37,821 nucleotides of DNA from Sulfurimonas sp. GTDB lineage: Bacteria > Campylobacterota > Campylobacteria > Campylobacterales > Sulfurimonadaceae. The stretch covers positions 1 to 37,821 of the forward strand of contig NZ_JALUKE010000065.1 of assembly GCF_027056685.1 (NCBI RefSeq), in the 5' to 3' direction. Of this stretch, positions 10,688 to 19,242 are shown piece after piece. A model generated the notes under the pieces. It saw only the letters and a program-made list of their open reading frames with translations. It ran no database searches and was not told the DNA's origin. Made by a program: the position numbers and the translations under genes. How positions within the stretch are numbered: the stretch's first letter is position 1; the number at the start of each line of letters is the position of its first letter.

Positions 10688-12814
10688 TTAGGCTAAAATA
10701 GATTTTACAATCATGGAGGGACGCCACATTGCCAACGAGCCTTTTGTAAGGAGCTCGAGGTTGAGTTTTGAAGCAGGATGTTTCTCTTTAAACGCAGTGA
10801 AGAAACTCTCAATTTGCTCTTGCAAACCAAAATTCAGAACATAGTTTTTAATGCCGTTTTCAAGCTCAGCTTGGGAGTATCCCTCCTGCAAAGCATTTTC
10901 CAACTGCACTATGTATGTCCATGCAAAGAGAGTTGCCAAAGATCTATATTTAGAACTGATATTTAAATACTCAGATATAGCATCTCTTACCCCTTGGGCA
11001 TCTCCAAGTGCAGCAAAACTATTTGCTTTTTGAAGATCTGCATTCCATTTTTCATGCAGTTTTTTCCCCTCATCACTCAGTAGCAGGTCTTCAGCAACTG
11101 CCATCATATTGTAAGCAGTTGGAATATCTTCCTCTTTAATGGCATTAAAAAACTTCTGTTTTGATTCGAGCTCTTTCATAAGTTTCTGAACTTCTTCTTT
11201 AAAATCTGTAAAGTCTGCTAAAATTCTCAAAATTTTGATGGCAGAGTGTGTATCACCCTCTTGTATATATTTATTTACCTTGATATAGAGCGAATCTGCA
11301 TATTTCATCAACGAATCATACTCAGGAAACTCTTTTAAAAAAGGATTGTGTTTAATAAGCTCAAAACAGACCTTGAAATCTTTTTGTCCTATTGCCGCGC
11401 GAAAACGCTTATATATTTCCCCTTTGCTCATCACCTCTTGTATAAATTTCGTTTTTTCAGTTATCCCTCTATAAGGTGCTAAAAGTTCCTGCGCTTTTGC
11501 CATTCCTTTTTGATCTAGTGCATACTTTTGTGCCACTGTGAGACGCTTTTTCCACTGCGCTTCCATAGATTTGTAGGGTTTCGACTCTTTATAAACAGGG
11601 TAGGTGTTTGCCAAGTTGTACGCTACTATTAGCTTTCCATCTTGCACACTTTGTTTAAATTGATCAAATTTTTCATAATCATGGAGCAGTTTTTGCACAA
11701 TCTTATTTTTTGTAGGAACATTTTGAAAATTTTTCAGCAATGAAGCAGCAGTTTTTTTATCTCCATTTTGGAGTAAAGTTTTTGCTTTTTCTAAAGAGTG
11801 ATTCCAAAAGTTTGTAGCAATGTTACAAACCTTTGTAAATTTCAAAACAGGATTTTTCTCTATTTGAGCATGAATAGCCTCGAAATTCTTCGCTTTTAAA
11901 AAAGCTTTAATCTTCTCATGCCCCTCATAAATGTCATAACGTGAGACGAATCCATCTTGTGTTCCCACTATAAGATGCTTACTTTGCACATCAAATTCTA
12001 AGGCTGTAACCATAGAGGAGACTTTAATGTACTTTTGAGAGAGTTGTTGATGAGTGCTTAACTCATAGAGTAAAATATAGCCTAACTCAGTCCCTAAAAA
12101 GAGTAAATTCTCTTCAGGAACAACGCATATCTGTGTAACGTCATCATGCAGCCCCTCTAAAGTACATAATTTTTTATTTGTATATATATCCCAGACGATT
12201 CCGGTGGATTTCTTATCAATACTCAAAAGGTGATTTGGAGAGAGAAACGCAAGCTTCATAACAGGAGCAGAGTGTCCTGTGAACTTCTCAAGCGGCGTCA
12301 TTGTAACAAGGTTAAAAATGGAAATTTTTCTATCATAGCTCGCTGTAGCCACCCAGTTTGCATTAGCCGAAAATGCTATGTCATTGACAGTGTCAATATG
12401 CATTGGCAGCGTAAAAACAAGCTTGCCACTTTTGGTATCTATAGCGAAACTTTTACCGTCATCCCCACATGAGAACATAAACCTTGAGAGAGGGTCTATG
12501 CCAACACATGACACTTCACCATGATGTCTGTTGACTCGCCCTATGACCTTTTTTGTTTCGGCACTATATAAAAGAGCTTCTCTTGCAGTTGCAGAGAGTG
12601 TTGCAAAGTACTTTGCATCATGGCTGTAGTCCACTACTTTTGTACGGTATCTTTCATGCTTAATGCCAACTTTAAAACCGTTGATAAGCGCTAATGTCTG
12701 GGCATTTAATATCCGCACAATACTCTCAGCATTGACTGCCGCCAAAGTGCCGTCATCAAGAATTTTTAGTAAGATTACAGGTGTCGATATGCTTTGAGTG
12801 TTTACAGCTTTCAT
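10688..12814 (-). CDS. WD40 repeat protein with long alpha-helical C-terminal region (708 aa)
   Basis: N-terminal WD40-like repeats (HIDTVNDIAFSANANWVATASYDRKISIFNL; GHSAPVMKLAFLSPNHLLSIDKKSTGIVWDI). Remainder helical and repeat-like. Confidence 0.8.
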   Translation of the reverse strand: MKAVNTQSISTPVILLKILDDGTLAAVNAESIVRILNAQTLALINGFKVGIKHERYRTKVVDYSHDAKYFATLSATAREALLYSAETKKVIGRVNRHHGEVSCVGIDPLSRFMFSCGDDGKSFAIDTKSGKLVFTLPMHIDTVNDIAFSANANWVATASYDRKISIFNLVTMTPLEKFTGHSAPVMKLAFLSPNHLLSIDKKSTGIVWDIYTNKKLCTLEGLHDDVTQICVVPEENLLFLGTELGYILLYELSTHQQLSQKYIKVSSMVTALEFDVQSKHLIVGTQDGFVSRYDIYEGHEKIKAFLKAKNFEAIHAQIEKNPVLKFTKVCNIATNFWNHSLEKAKTLLQNGDKKTAASLLKNFQNVPTKNKIVQKLLHDYEKFDQFKQSVQDGKLIVAYNLANTYPVYKESKPYKSMEAQWKKRLTVAQKYALDQKGMAKAQELLAPYRGITEKTKFIQEVMSKGEIYKRFRAAIGQKDFKVCFELIKHNPFLKEFPEYDSLMKYADSLYIKVNKYIQEGDTHSAIKILRILADFTDFKEEVQKLMKELESKQKFFNAIKEEDIPTAYNMMAVAEDLLLSDEGKKLHEKWNADLQKANSFAALGDAQGVRDAISEYLNISSKYRSLATLFAWTYIVQLENALQEGYSQAELENGIKNYVLNFGLQEQIESFFTAFKEKHPASKLNLELLTKGSLAMWRPSMIVKSILA

Positions 12815-12818
12815 ATGT

Positions 12819-14024
12819 TTAGTTTTCTCTTACATAACCCTCAGATTTCAACACCCTTTTTATCTCTTCTTGGTGTTCTTTGCCTTTTGTCTCCATATGC
12901 ACAGTCACATTGGCATCTCCATAATCAAGGGAGATGGATGTTCTGTCATACGCAATGTGAACGATATTTGCGTTTAGCTCTTGGAGTATCTCCGTAAAGC
13001 GCATCAAAGAACCAGGCTTGTCAATAAGTGTGACCGTAACTTTCATCTTACGATGTGACTTGAGAAGACCTTTTTCAATGATGACTGAAAGCAGTGTGAC
13101 ATCCATATTTCCACCACTAAGCACCACGGCTACATTTTTTCCTTTTAAATGCTCTAACTTATGATGCAACAATGCGGCTACACCAACGGCACCCGCACCT
13201 TCTACAACAAGCTTTTGCTTCTCTAAAAGATATAAAATGGCACTTGCTATCTCTGCATCATCAACACCTATCATCTCATCAACACATTCAAGCGCTGTTT
13301 CAAGTGTCACAGGGGAAGTGTCACGCACTGCTATACCATCGGCAATAGTACGCACACTCGTAGTATCTACCGCTTTTTTGAGTTCATATGAGTTTCTAAA
13401 CGCAGGAGCACCCTTTGCGCTTACACCAATGACTTTTGTAGAGGGAGAGAGCGCTTTTATGGCACTTGCCATACCGCCTATAAGCCCACCCCCGCCAACT
13501 GGGATTAAAACAGCGTCAAGTGTTTGACATTTGTCTAAAATTTCAAGCGCAACAGTACCCTGCCCCGCCATTACCTCTTCATCTTCAAAAGGGTGCACAA
13601 AAGTGAGATGATTTTTCTCACCGTACTCTCTGGCATAGGCATAAGCTTCATCGTAATTCGTACCGGCTAAAATCACCTCTGCACCGTAGTGTTTTACGCC
13701 GTCTATTTTTGTAAGCGGTGTGGATTCTGGCATAACGATGACAGCTTTTGTGTCAAACGCAGCAGCAGAGTAGGCAACGCCTTGTGCATGATTTCCTGCA
13801 CTTGCAGCAACTACACCGGCTGCTCTTTGTGCTTCACTGAGTGTTGCTATTTTGTTATAAGCACCACGGAGTTTAAATGCACCAGTAATTTGCAGATTCT
13901 CTTTTTTGAGGTAAACATTACACCCTGCCTCTTCGCTCAAGTAAGGAGCATATGAAAAAGGAGTATTTACCGCTACACCTTTTATGCGCTCTTGTGCTGC
14001 TTGTATCTTTGTAAGTGCTACCAA
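12819..14024 (-). CDS. ilvA: Threonine ammonia-lyase with C-terminal ACT-like domain
   Basis: KKENLQITGAFKLRGAYNK PLP site, SAGNHAQGVAYSA and GGGGLIGG motifs. Confidence 0.92.
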   Translation of the reverse strand: MVALTKIQAAQERIKGVAVNTPFSYAPYLSEEAGCNVYLKKENLQITGAFKLRGAYNKIATLSEAQRAAGVVAASAGNHAQGVAYSAAAFDTKAVIVMPESTPLTKIDGVKHYGAEVILAGTNYDEAYAYAREYGEKNHLTFVHPFEDEEVMAGQGTVALEILDKCQTLDAVLIPVGGGGLIGGMASAIKALSPSTKVIGVSAKGAPAFRNSYELKKAVDTTSVRTIADGIAVRDTSPVTLETALECVDEMIGVDDAEIASAILYLLEKQKLVVEGAGAVGVAALLHHKLEHLKGKNVAVVLSGGNMDVTLLSVIIEKGLLKSHRKMKVTVTLIDKPGSLMRFTEILQELNANIVHIAYDRTSISLDYGDANVTVHMETKGKEHQEEIKRVLKSEGYVREN

Positions 14025-14033
14025 TGAGACTCC

Positions 14034-14462
14034 CTAGTAAAGATTTCTATGGTCAACCATAGAGCATTGATTTTGTACAACTTTCATACCGGCATCTTGT
14101 GCTTTTTTTGCCGCTTCATTGTTCACTATGCCTTTTTGTGCCCAAAATACTTTCACATCACCACGAGCGATACACGCATCAGCGATGGCATCAAGCGCAG
14201 CAGGCTTTCTAAAAATATCTACCATATCAACCTGATCAGGAATATCTGCAAGTGATTTATAGACTTTCTCACCTAAAATCGTGTCGCCTTTTGGATATAC
14301 AGGAATGATCTTATACCCATGAGCCTGCAAATATGCAGCAACTCTATGAGAATCTTTTGTCTCATCAGGAGAAAGACCCAAAACCGCAATGGTCTTCACC
14401 GTATCAAAAATCTCTTTTACTTCATCCATATTTGAATTTACTGTAGGGAATTCGCACTCCAT
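14034..14462 (-). CDS. CoA-binding protein (YccU-like)
   Basis: TIAVLGLSPDETKDSHRVAAYLQAHGYKIIPVYP, Rossmann CoA-binding domain. Confidence 0.85.
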   Translation of the reverse strand: MECEFPTVNSNMDEVKEIFDTVKTIAVLGLSPDETKDSHRVAAYLQAHGYKIIPVYPKGDTILGEKVYKSLADIPDQVDMVDIFRKPAALDAIADACIARGDVKVFWAQKGIVNNEAAKKAQDAGMKVVQNQCSMVDHRNLY

Positions 14463-14565
14463 AATTACATCCTTTTGTCAATGATATTTTAATTTTGGTG
14501 ATTATAGCTAAAAAGAGCTTATGTGAAAATCCAAATATATGCTACGATTTGCTGTAGGAGAGAAA

Positions 14566-14757
14566 ATGAAAGCACTGTTTCTTATTTGTCTGTTGTTCGT
14601 TTTTGGTACGTGCTCTAATGAAGTGAAACATAGTTTTACAAATGTTTGGTTTCAACTCGAATCTGATTCTTATAAAAAACTACCACAAACAGAAATTTCT
14701 TACTTTAAGCTCTCTAAAGATGGGCAAAATATCATTTTAGAAAATTTTACTATATAG
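14566..14757 (+). CDS. Small putative lipoprotein/exported protein, possibly truncated
   Basis: MKALFLICLLFVFGTCSNEV signal with a Cys. The 3' end overlaps the HepT remnant on the opposite strand. Confidence 0.4.
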   Translation: MKALFLICLLFVFGTCSNEVKHSFTNVWFQLESDSYKKLPQTEISYFKLSKDGQNIILENFTI

Positions 14758-15062
14758 CTTGTGCTTATCTATTCTTCCCACTACATCATCAAACACTTCT
14801 ATCAGTCCATAATCTTGAATCATTTTCTCTATCGTAATTTTTACAGTTGGTAACTTTGTATCACAAACATAGTAAATTTCTTGAGCATCTAAATCAAAAT
14901 AATGATGAGAAATAATATCTCTAATTTGCACCTTTCCAGTCTACTTCAGGAGAATCAATAAAAAAGTCGCTATCACCTACTACTTCAAATCTTGTTGGAA
15001 CAACATTCGTTGCGTTTAGAATCTGTTCAAGTAGTTCAACAACAAGTAATTTATCATACATA
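14737..15062 (-). pseudogene. Degenerate HepT-like (DUF86) toxin gene
   Basis: The minus strand encodes MYDKLLVVELLEQILNATNVVPTRFEVVGDSDFFIDSPEVDWKGAN-stop, immediately followed in another frame by (V)QIRDIISHHYFDLDAQEIYYVCDTKLPTVKITIEKMI. Joining the halves needs a frameshift, and the usual mid-protein segment appears to be missing. Confidence 0.75.
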
Positions 15063-15344
15063 AATAGCTTCTTTTTCTATCCGTTTTTTCAAATGTGGGT
15101 TCATTTTTTCTCTCAAACGAACTATATCTACACTCTTATGAAAAATATTTTGCAGGTCTTCTTTGATATGCACGAGCATGAACATATCAGGAGTTTTTGT
15201 TTGTATGCAAATATCCACATCACTTGCTTCTGTCGCTTCATTGCGGGCAACCGAACCAAATATGCCAATATTTTCAATGCCATATTTGCTATCATTATTT
15301 TTTTTGTATTGTGCTAACAGATTTAAAGCATAATCACGATTCAT
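15054..15344 (-). CDS. MNT-type nucleotidyltransferase (MntA-like antitoxin)
   Basis: IGIFGSVARNEATEASDVDICIQ contains the GSX10DXD signature. Adjacent to the HepT remnant. Confidence 0.88.
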   Translation of the reverse strand: MNRDYALNLLAQYKKNNDSKYGIENIGIFGSVARNEATEASDVDICIQTKTPDMFMLVHIKEDLQNIFHKSVDIVRLREKMNPHLKKRIEKEAIYV

Positions 15345-15373
15345 ACAAACACCTCCATATTTAATATATGTAA

Positions 15374-15379
15374 ATTATA
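15374..15379 (-). promoter_or_regulatory. Candidate -10 box for the MNT/HepT operon
   Basis: TATAAT on the minus strand, 30 nt upstream of the MNT start. Confidence 0.45.
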
Positions 15380-15385
15380 ACATAT

Positions 15386-15838
15386 CTATTTCATATACTT
15401 CTGCAAAAACATATTCAACTGATTTGCGAAATGTTCTGCATCTTTTTGTCCAAATGGTTTTGGTCCTTTGGTGCTTTCTCCCATCTCTCGTATGCTCTCC
15501 ATCAGGTTTCGCATCGCCAGATATTGTTTGATGTTGTCTTCACTGTAGAGTTCACCTCTGTGGTCTATGGCGTGGGCATTTTTACTTATGATTCTGTCTG
15601 CTAGTGGGATGTCGGCGGTGATTACCAAGTCACCCTCTTCTACCATCTCTACTATTTTATGGTCAGCTTCATCCGCTCCGGCTTCTACGATGATGTAGTG
15701 GATGTTTGGTGATTTACCTATGTTTATTTTTTTGTTTGCAACTGCGTAGGTTTCTATGATATATTTATCTATTTGACGCAGGACTATAGGCTTTAACAGG
15801 TTAGGAAACGCATCTCCGTCTATGTACATTTTTAACAT
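15386..15838 (-). CDS. YaiI/YqxD family protein (DUF188)
   Basis: MYIDGDAFPN, VITADIPLADRII and DHRGELYSEDNIKQYLAMRNLM motifs. Confidence 0.92.
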   Translation of the reverse strand: MLKMYIDGDAFPNLLKPIVLRQIDKYIIETYAVANKKINIGKSPNIHYIIVEAGADEADHKIVEMVEEGDLVITADIPLADRIISKNAHAIDHRGELYSEDNIKQYLAMRNLMESIREMGESTKGPKPFGQKDAEHFANQLNMFLQKYMK

Positions 15839-16599
15839 AAAATCTCTCTCATATCTTCCACTCCAAGGGCATAGGCTTTCTCTAAATCTCTAAAAGAGAA
15901 GATTTTAACATCATTTAGCTTTTCATTACTTAGGTAAAGATGACACAATTCACTTTTTGCGTAATATTGACTCTGCCAAGCAGTATGAATGTTCTTTTTC
16001 AGCCATCCAAAAATACTTTTCGGTATATATCTCTGTTTGGGATGGAGGTTTATTCCTATGATGGGCGTGTTATATTTTCGCAGCTCCTCAACCGGAAAGT
16101 TATCTACCAAGCCACCATCAATATATATCTTGCCATGCAAAGAAACAGGCTGAAAAAGTGGAGCAATAGAGCACGATGCCAAAACAAGCTCTTTAAGATC
16201 CCCTCCACTGCTACAATGCAGTGCTGACTCGTCCGTAACATCACACACACAAATACTCAAAGGAATTGACAACTCTTCAAACGCAGCTCTGTCTATGAGC
16301 TTGTCGATGACCTTTGCAGTATGGTCAATCTTAAAAATGTACCCTTTTGCAAGACTCAGTTTAAAGACACGCCGAAACTCTTTGGACTTCAGTACATCAA
16401 ATATCTCATCAGCACTCCTGCCACACGCCAAAGATGCACCTATTAGCGCGCCAATACTCGTACCGCTAATGGCTTTTATGCCTATGTTATGCTCTTGTAA
16501 AACCGATATTACACCCAAATGGTACGCACCGCGCGCCGCTCCACCAGAGAGGCATAGTGCTACTTCTTTTGGAAACTCACTCTTTTTCATCTCTTTCAA
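15832..16599 (-). CDS. Patatin-like phospholipase family protein
   Basis: ALCLSGGAARGAYHLGVI, GTSIGALIGA (GXSXG) and IDGGLVDNFPVE (DGG) motifs. Confidence 0.93.
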   Translation of the reverse strand: MKEMKKSEFPKEVALCLSGGAARGAYHLGVISVLQEHNIGIKAISGTSIGALIGASLACGRSADEIFDVLKSKEFRRVFKLSLAKGYIFKIDHTAKVIDKLIDRAAFEELSIPLSICVCDVTDESALHCSSGGDLKELVLASCSIAPLFQPVSLHGKIYIDGGLVDNFPVEELRKYNTPIIGINLHPKQRYIPKSIFGWLKKNIHTAWQSQYYAKSELCHLYLSNEKLNDVKIFSFRDLEKAYALGVEDMREILC

Positions 16600-16657
16600 A
16601 CCTTTTTCATTGTCCTAAAGTTTAGCACATCATTACGCTTCATAAGTAAACATTTTA

Positions 16658-16663
16658 TATAAT
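16658..16663 (+). promoter_or_regulatory. Candidate -10 box for the DUF808 gene
   Basis: TATAAT 21 nt upstream of the ATG at 16684. Confidence 0.45.
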
Positions 16664-16683
16664 GCAAAAAAAGTGAGGTAGCA

Positions 16684-17556
16684 ATGGTAGGTGGAATATT
16701 TGCAATTTTAGACGATATAGCAATGCTTATGGATGACACGGCAGCAGTTACGAAAATATCTGTAAAAAATACCGTGCCACTTTTAGGCGATGATCTCGCA
16801 GTAAACGCAGAAGAAGCTTCAGGCTACAACGCTTCAAGAGAGCTACCCGTTCTTTGGGCAATCACCAAAGGCTCATTTCGTAACAAGCTTATCATTCTGC
16901 CCATTGCTTTCATTCTCAGTGCCATAGCACCTTGGCTTATCTCACCCATTTTAGTACTTGGTGGGTTGTACCTTTCTTTTGAGGGTGCAGAGGTCATTTA
17001 TCACTATCTACACTCAAAGTTCAAAAAAGATGCTCATCACGAAGATAGTGCTAAAAAGCTCACAGAAGAGCAAAAAATAAAATCAGCCATTGTCACAGAC
17101 TTCATTCTATCCATAGAGATTGTAGTCGTTGCTCTTGGAAGCGTGATAGAGCAACCCTTTGTGATGCAGCTTGTCGTCGTCTCATTCATTGCTGTTTTAG
17201 CAACAGTTGGGGTCTATGGCATTGTTGCCCTGCTTGTGCGTATGGATGACATCGGGTACTACATCATTGAAAAAGCAGAAAGAGATTCCCTCAAAGAGAA
17301 GTTTGGCAAACTCCTTGTCACATCCCTGCCAAAGGTCATAAAAGTGCTCTCAGTTGTCGGAACCATTGCGATGCTGCTTGTTGCAGGAAGTCTCATCAGC
17401 CATCATTTAGATTTTATACACCATTTTTACAGCGAATACTTCTCCATGGTACCTATGCTTGCCTTTGATTTTGTATTGGCACTTATTACAGGTGCGATTT
17501 TACTTACATTTATCACGCTTTTTACTCCGATTGTTCCTGAGTCGAGCAATAAATAG
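16684..17556 (+). CDS. DUF808 family inner membrane protein (YedI-like)
   Basis: LDDIAMLMDDTAAVTKISVKNTVPLLGDDLAVNAEEASGYNASRELPVLWAITKGSFRNK plus multiple TM segments. Confidence 0.92.
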   Translation: MVGGIFAILDDIAMLMDDTAAVTKISVKNTVPLLGDDLAVNAEEASGYNASRELPVLWAITKGSFRNKLIILPIAFILSAIAPWLISPILVLGGLYLSFEGAEVIYHYLHSKFKKDAHHEDSAKKLTEEQKIKSAIVTDFILSIEIVVVALGSVIEQPFVMQLVVVSFIAVLATVGVYGIVALLVRMDDIGYYIIEKAERDSLKEKFGKLLVTSLPKVIKVLSVVGTIAMLLVAGSLISHHLDFIHHFYSEYFSMVPMLAFDFVLALITGAILLTFITLFTPIVPESSNK

Positions 17557-17596
17557 CAAAGTCGTATTTCAAAGGATTCTCTGTATCAGAACTCTT
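17549..17596 (-). pseudogene. Apparent remnant of a TIGR02757-family protein C-terminus
   Basis: The minus strand reads KSSDTENPLKYDFAIY, against KSFDGEDPLKYDFALY in the intact gene at 19243-19986. Confidence 0.6.
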
Positions 17597-17891
17597 TCTT
17601 ATGATATCTGTCTTTCCAATAGTTAGGTTTTCGTTGAAGTTGCATAATAGCTAAAACAATAATTTCTTCACCTCTCTGATAATAAATTATTCCAAATGGG
17701 AAACGATTTGTTAAACATCTTCTTATTTCTCCATCAAGTTTTTGCCAAGCGGTTGGAAATTCTAAAATCCTTTGAATTGTTTTTTGCACTTCATAAGCAA
17801 ACTCTACACCAAGATTTACTTTACATTCTTCATAGTAATCAACTGCAATATTTAACTCAAGTTCAGCATCTGGATGAAATAAATAAGTCAT
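17586..17891 (-). CDS. RelE/ParE family toxin
   Basis: FHPDAELELNIAVDYYEECKVNLGVEFAYEVQKTIQRILEFPTAWQ...NRFPFGIIYYQRGEEIIVLAIMQLQRKPNYWKDR. Confidence 0.9.
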   Translation of the reverse strand: MTYLFHPDAELELNIAVDYYEECKVNLGVEFAYEVQKTIQRILEFPTAWQKLDGEIRRCLTNRFPFGIIYYQRGEEIIVLAIMQLQRKPNYWKDRYHKKEF

Positions 17892-18125
17892 TTATGAATT
17901 TAATCTTTTTGCTATTTTTTGAAAAACTTCATTTCCATCAATAAGAGTTATCGAGTTAGTTTCGATATCATTTTTTCTTTTGTTTACTTCCTTTATCCAA
18001 AGCGCATCTATTGAACTATTGGTAGGTGTAATACTCGCTAATATTCTATCAACAATTTTAGTTTTTAAATCTATTGGTAAGAGATTGATTTCATCAAATA
18101 ATTCTTCTTGTTTTAACGCTAACAT
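17892..18125 (-). CDS. Addiction module antitoxin (TIGR02574-like)
   Basis: LPIDLKTKIVDRILASI...DALWIKEVNKRKNDIETNSITLIDGNEVFQKIAKRL. Directly abuts the toxin ORF. Confidence 0.85.
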   Translation of the reverse strand: MLALKQEELFDEINLLPIDLKTKIVDRILASITPTNSSIDALWIKEVNKRKNDIETNSITLIDGNEVFQKIAKRLNS

Positions 18126-18174
18126 TCAAAACCCTCCTTTTTTAAGGCAACTATTTATTTTTAAAGTTATGTGT

Positions 18175-18180
18175 ATTATA
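18175..18180 (-). promoter_or_regulatory. Candidate -10 box of the toxin-antitoxin operon, within an inverted repeat
   Basis: TATAAT on the minus strand inside GTTAT-gtgtatt-ATAAC. Confidence 0.4.
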
Positions 18181-18268
18181 ACATATACAACTTCATTGAA
18201 AAGTTTTGGTTTCTAAGTTGAGAAATATTTAAGCCATCCTTGAGGCAAATATTGATTCATGCATTTTG

Positions 18269-19141
18269 TTAGCTTTTAATACTTTCCATATCTTTTAAGC
18301 TTATGCCTTTTGTGCTCTTCCATTCAGTTAAACCATTTGCACTTCTTCCCATAACTATTGCAGCCGCTGCTGATGGGCTATTAAATAAATAGTCACTTGT
18401 AAAAACGAATTTTCCATTTTCTTTAATAATACTTTTATTGTTAATCAATTCTTGTCTTAACTTTTTCCAACCATCTGGATATGAATCAACTGTTGAAGAT
18501 GCGATTTCAGAACCTTTGAGCACAACAAATCCACCTGATGTTTGTTGCCCTTTTGCATTTGCACCTCGCGCAGCCTTGATAAAAAAGTTTGAATTTATTT
18601 TTTTATCATCAATTGACTCCTGAATCAATTCTTCAAAAGCTTTAAATCCCAAAACATTAACAAGCATTTTAATATTTTCAATAAACTCTTCCATTTCTGC
18701 TTGATCAGATTCAGAAATTGAAGGTTGCGTTGGTGTATTACTGTTTTTAACCTCGTAACGATTAATTTTAACTGCGATTTGATGCAACCTATTTTCTAAA
18801 TATTTTATATGAGCTTTATTGAGGTTGTCATCTTTACTTATTAAAACAACTGCTTCATTCCAATAGTCTTTTTCATTAAGATGTTGAGAGAGTCTTTTAA
18901 TAATATTTTCTGCCTCTCCAATATATATAACATCTTTTTCAGATGTTATATCTGGTTTACCAAATAAAAAATATACACCTGTATTTGAAAGTTCTTCTCT
19001 CTTAGCACTATCCTTAATCATATTTCTAGGTAACTTATATGCCTTACCTGTCCAGTTTGAAAGTTCACATGTCATTCTTCCATTTGGGATACCATCTAAT
19101 AAAAATAACTTTATTGTTTTAGCAAATACTTTTCCTCTCAT
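18269..19141 (-). CDS. GIY-YIG nuclease family protein with C-terminal DUF4357-like domain
   Basis: TGVYFLFGKPDITSEKDVIYIGEAENIIKRLSQHL is GIY-YIG-like. C-terminus FTSDYLFNSPSAAAAIVMGRSANGLTEWKS is DUF4357-like. Start placed at MRGKVFAKTI. Confidence 0.85.
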   Translation of the reverse strand: MRGKVFAKTIKLFLLDGIPNGRMTCELSNWTGKAYKLPRNMIKDSAKREELSNTGVYFLFGKPDITSEKDVIYIGEAENIIKRLSQHLNEKDYWNEAVVLISKDDNLNKAHIKYLENRLHQIAVKINRYEVKNSNTPTQPSISESDQAEMEEFIENIKMLVNVLGFKAFEELIQESIDDKKINSNFFIKAARGANAKGQQTSGGFVVLKGSEIASSTVDSYPDGWKKLRQELINNKSIIKENGKFVFTSDYLFNSPSAAAAIVMGRSANGLTEWKSTKGISLKDMESIKS

Positions 19142-19242
19142 AATTCTCCAATTTAAATATAAGCTCTTTATTAACAAACATTTTACACAAATCAACTCCA
19201 AATAGCAACATTAACCAACGAATTATCCCTCAAACAATATTT

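Noticed and set aside
18213-18260. 15-aa micro-ORF MNQYLPQGWLKYFST (-) between the GIY-YIG gene and the TA module
   Set aside because: Very short, no clear RBS, no homology I can recognise. Likely chance or a remnant that cannot be resolved by eye.
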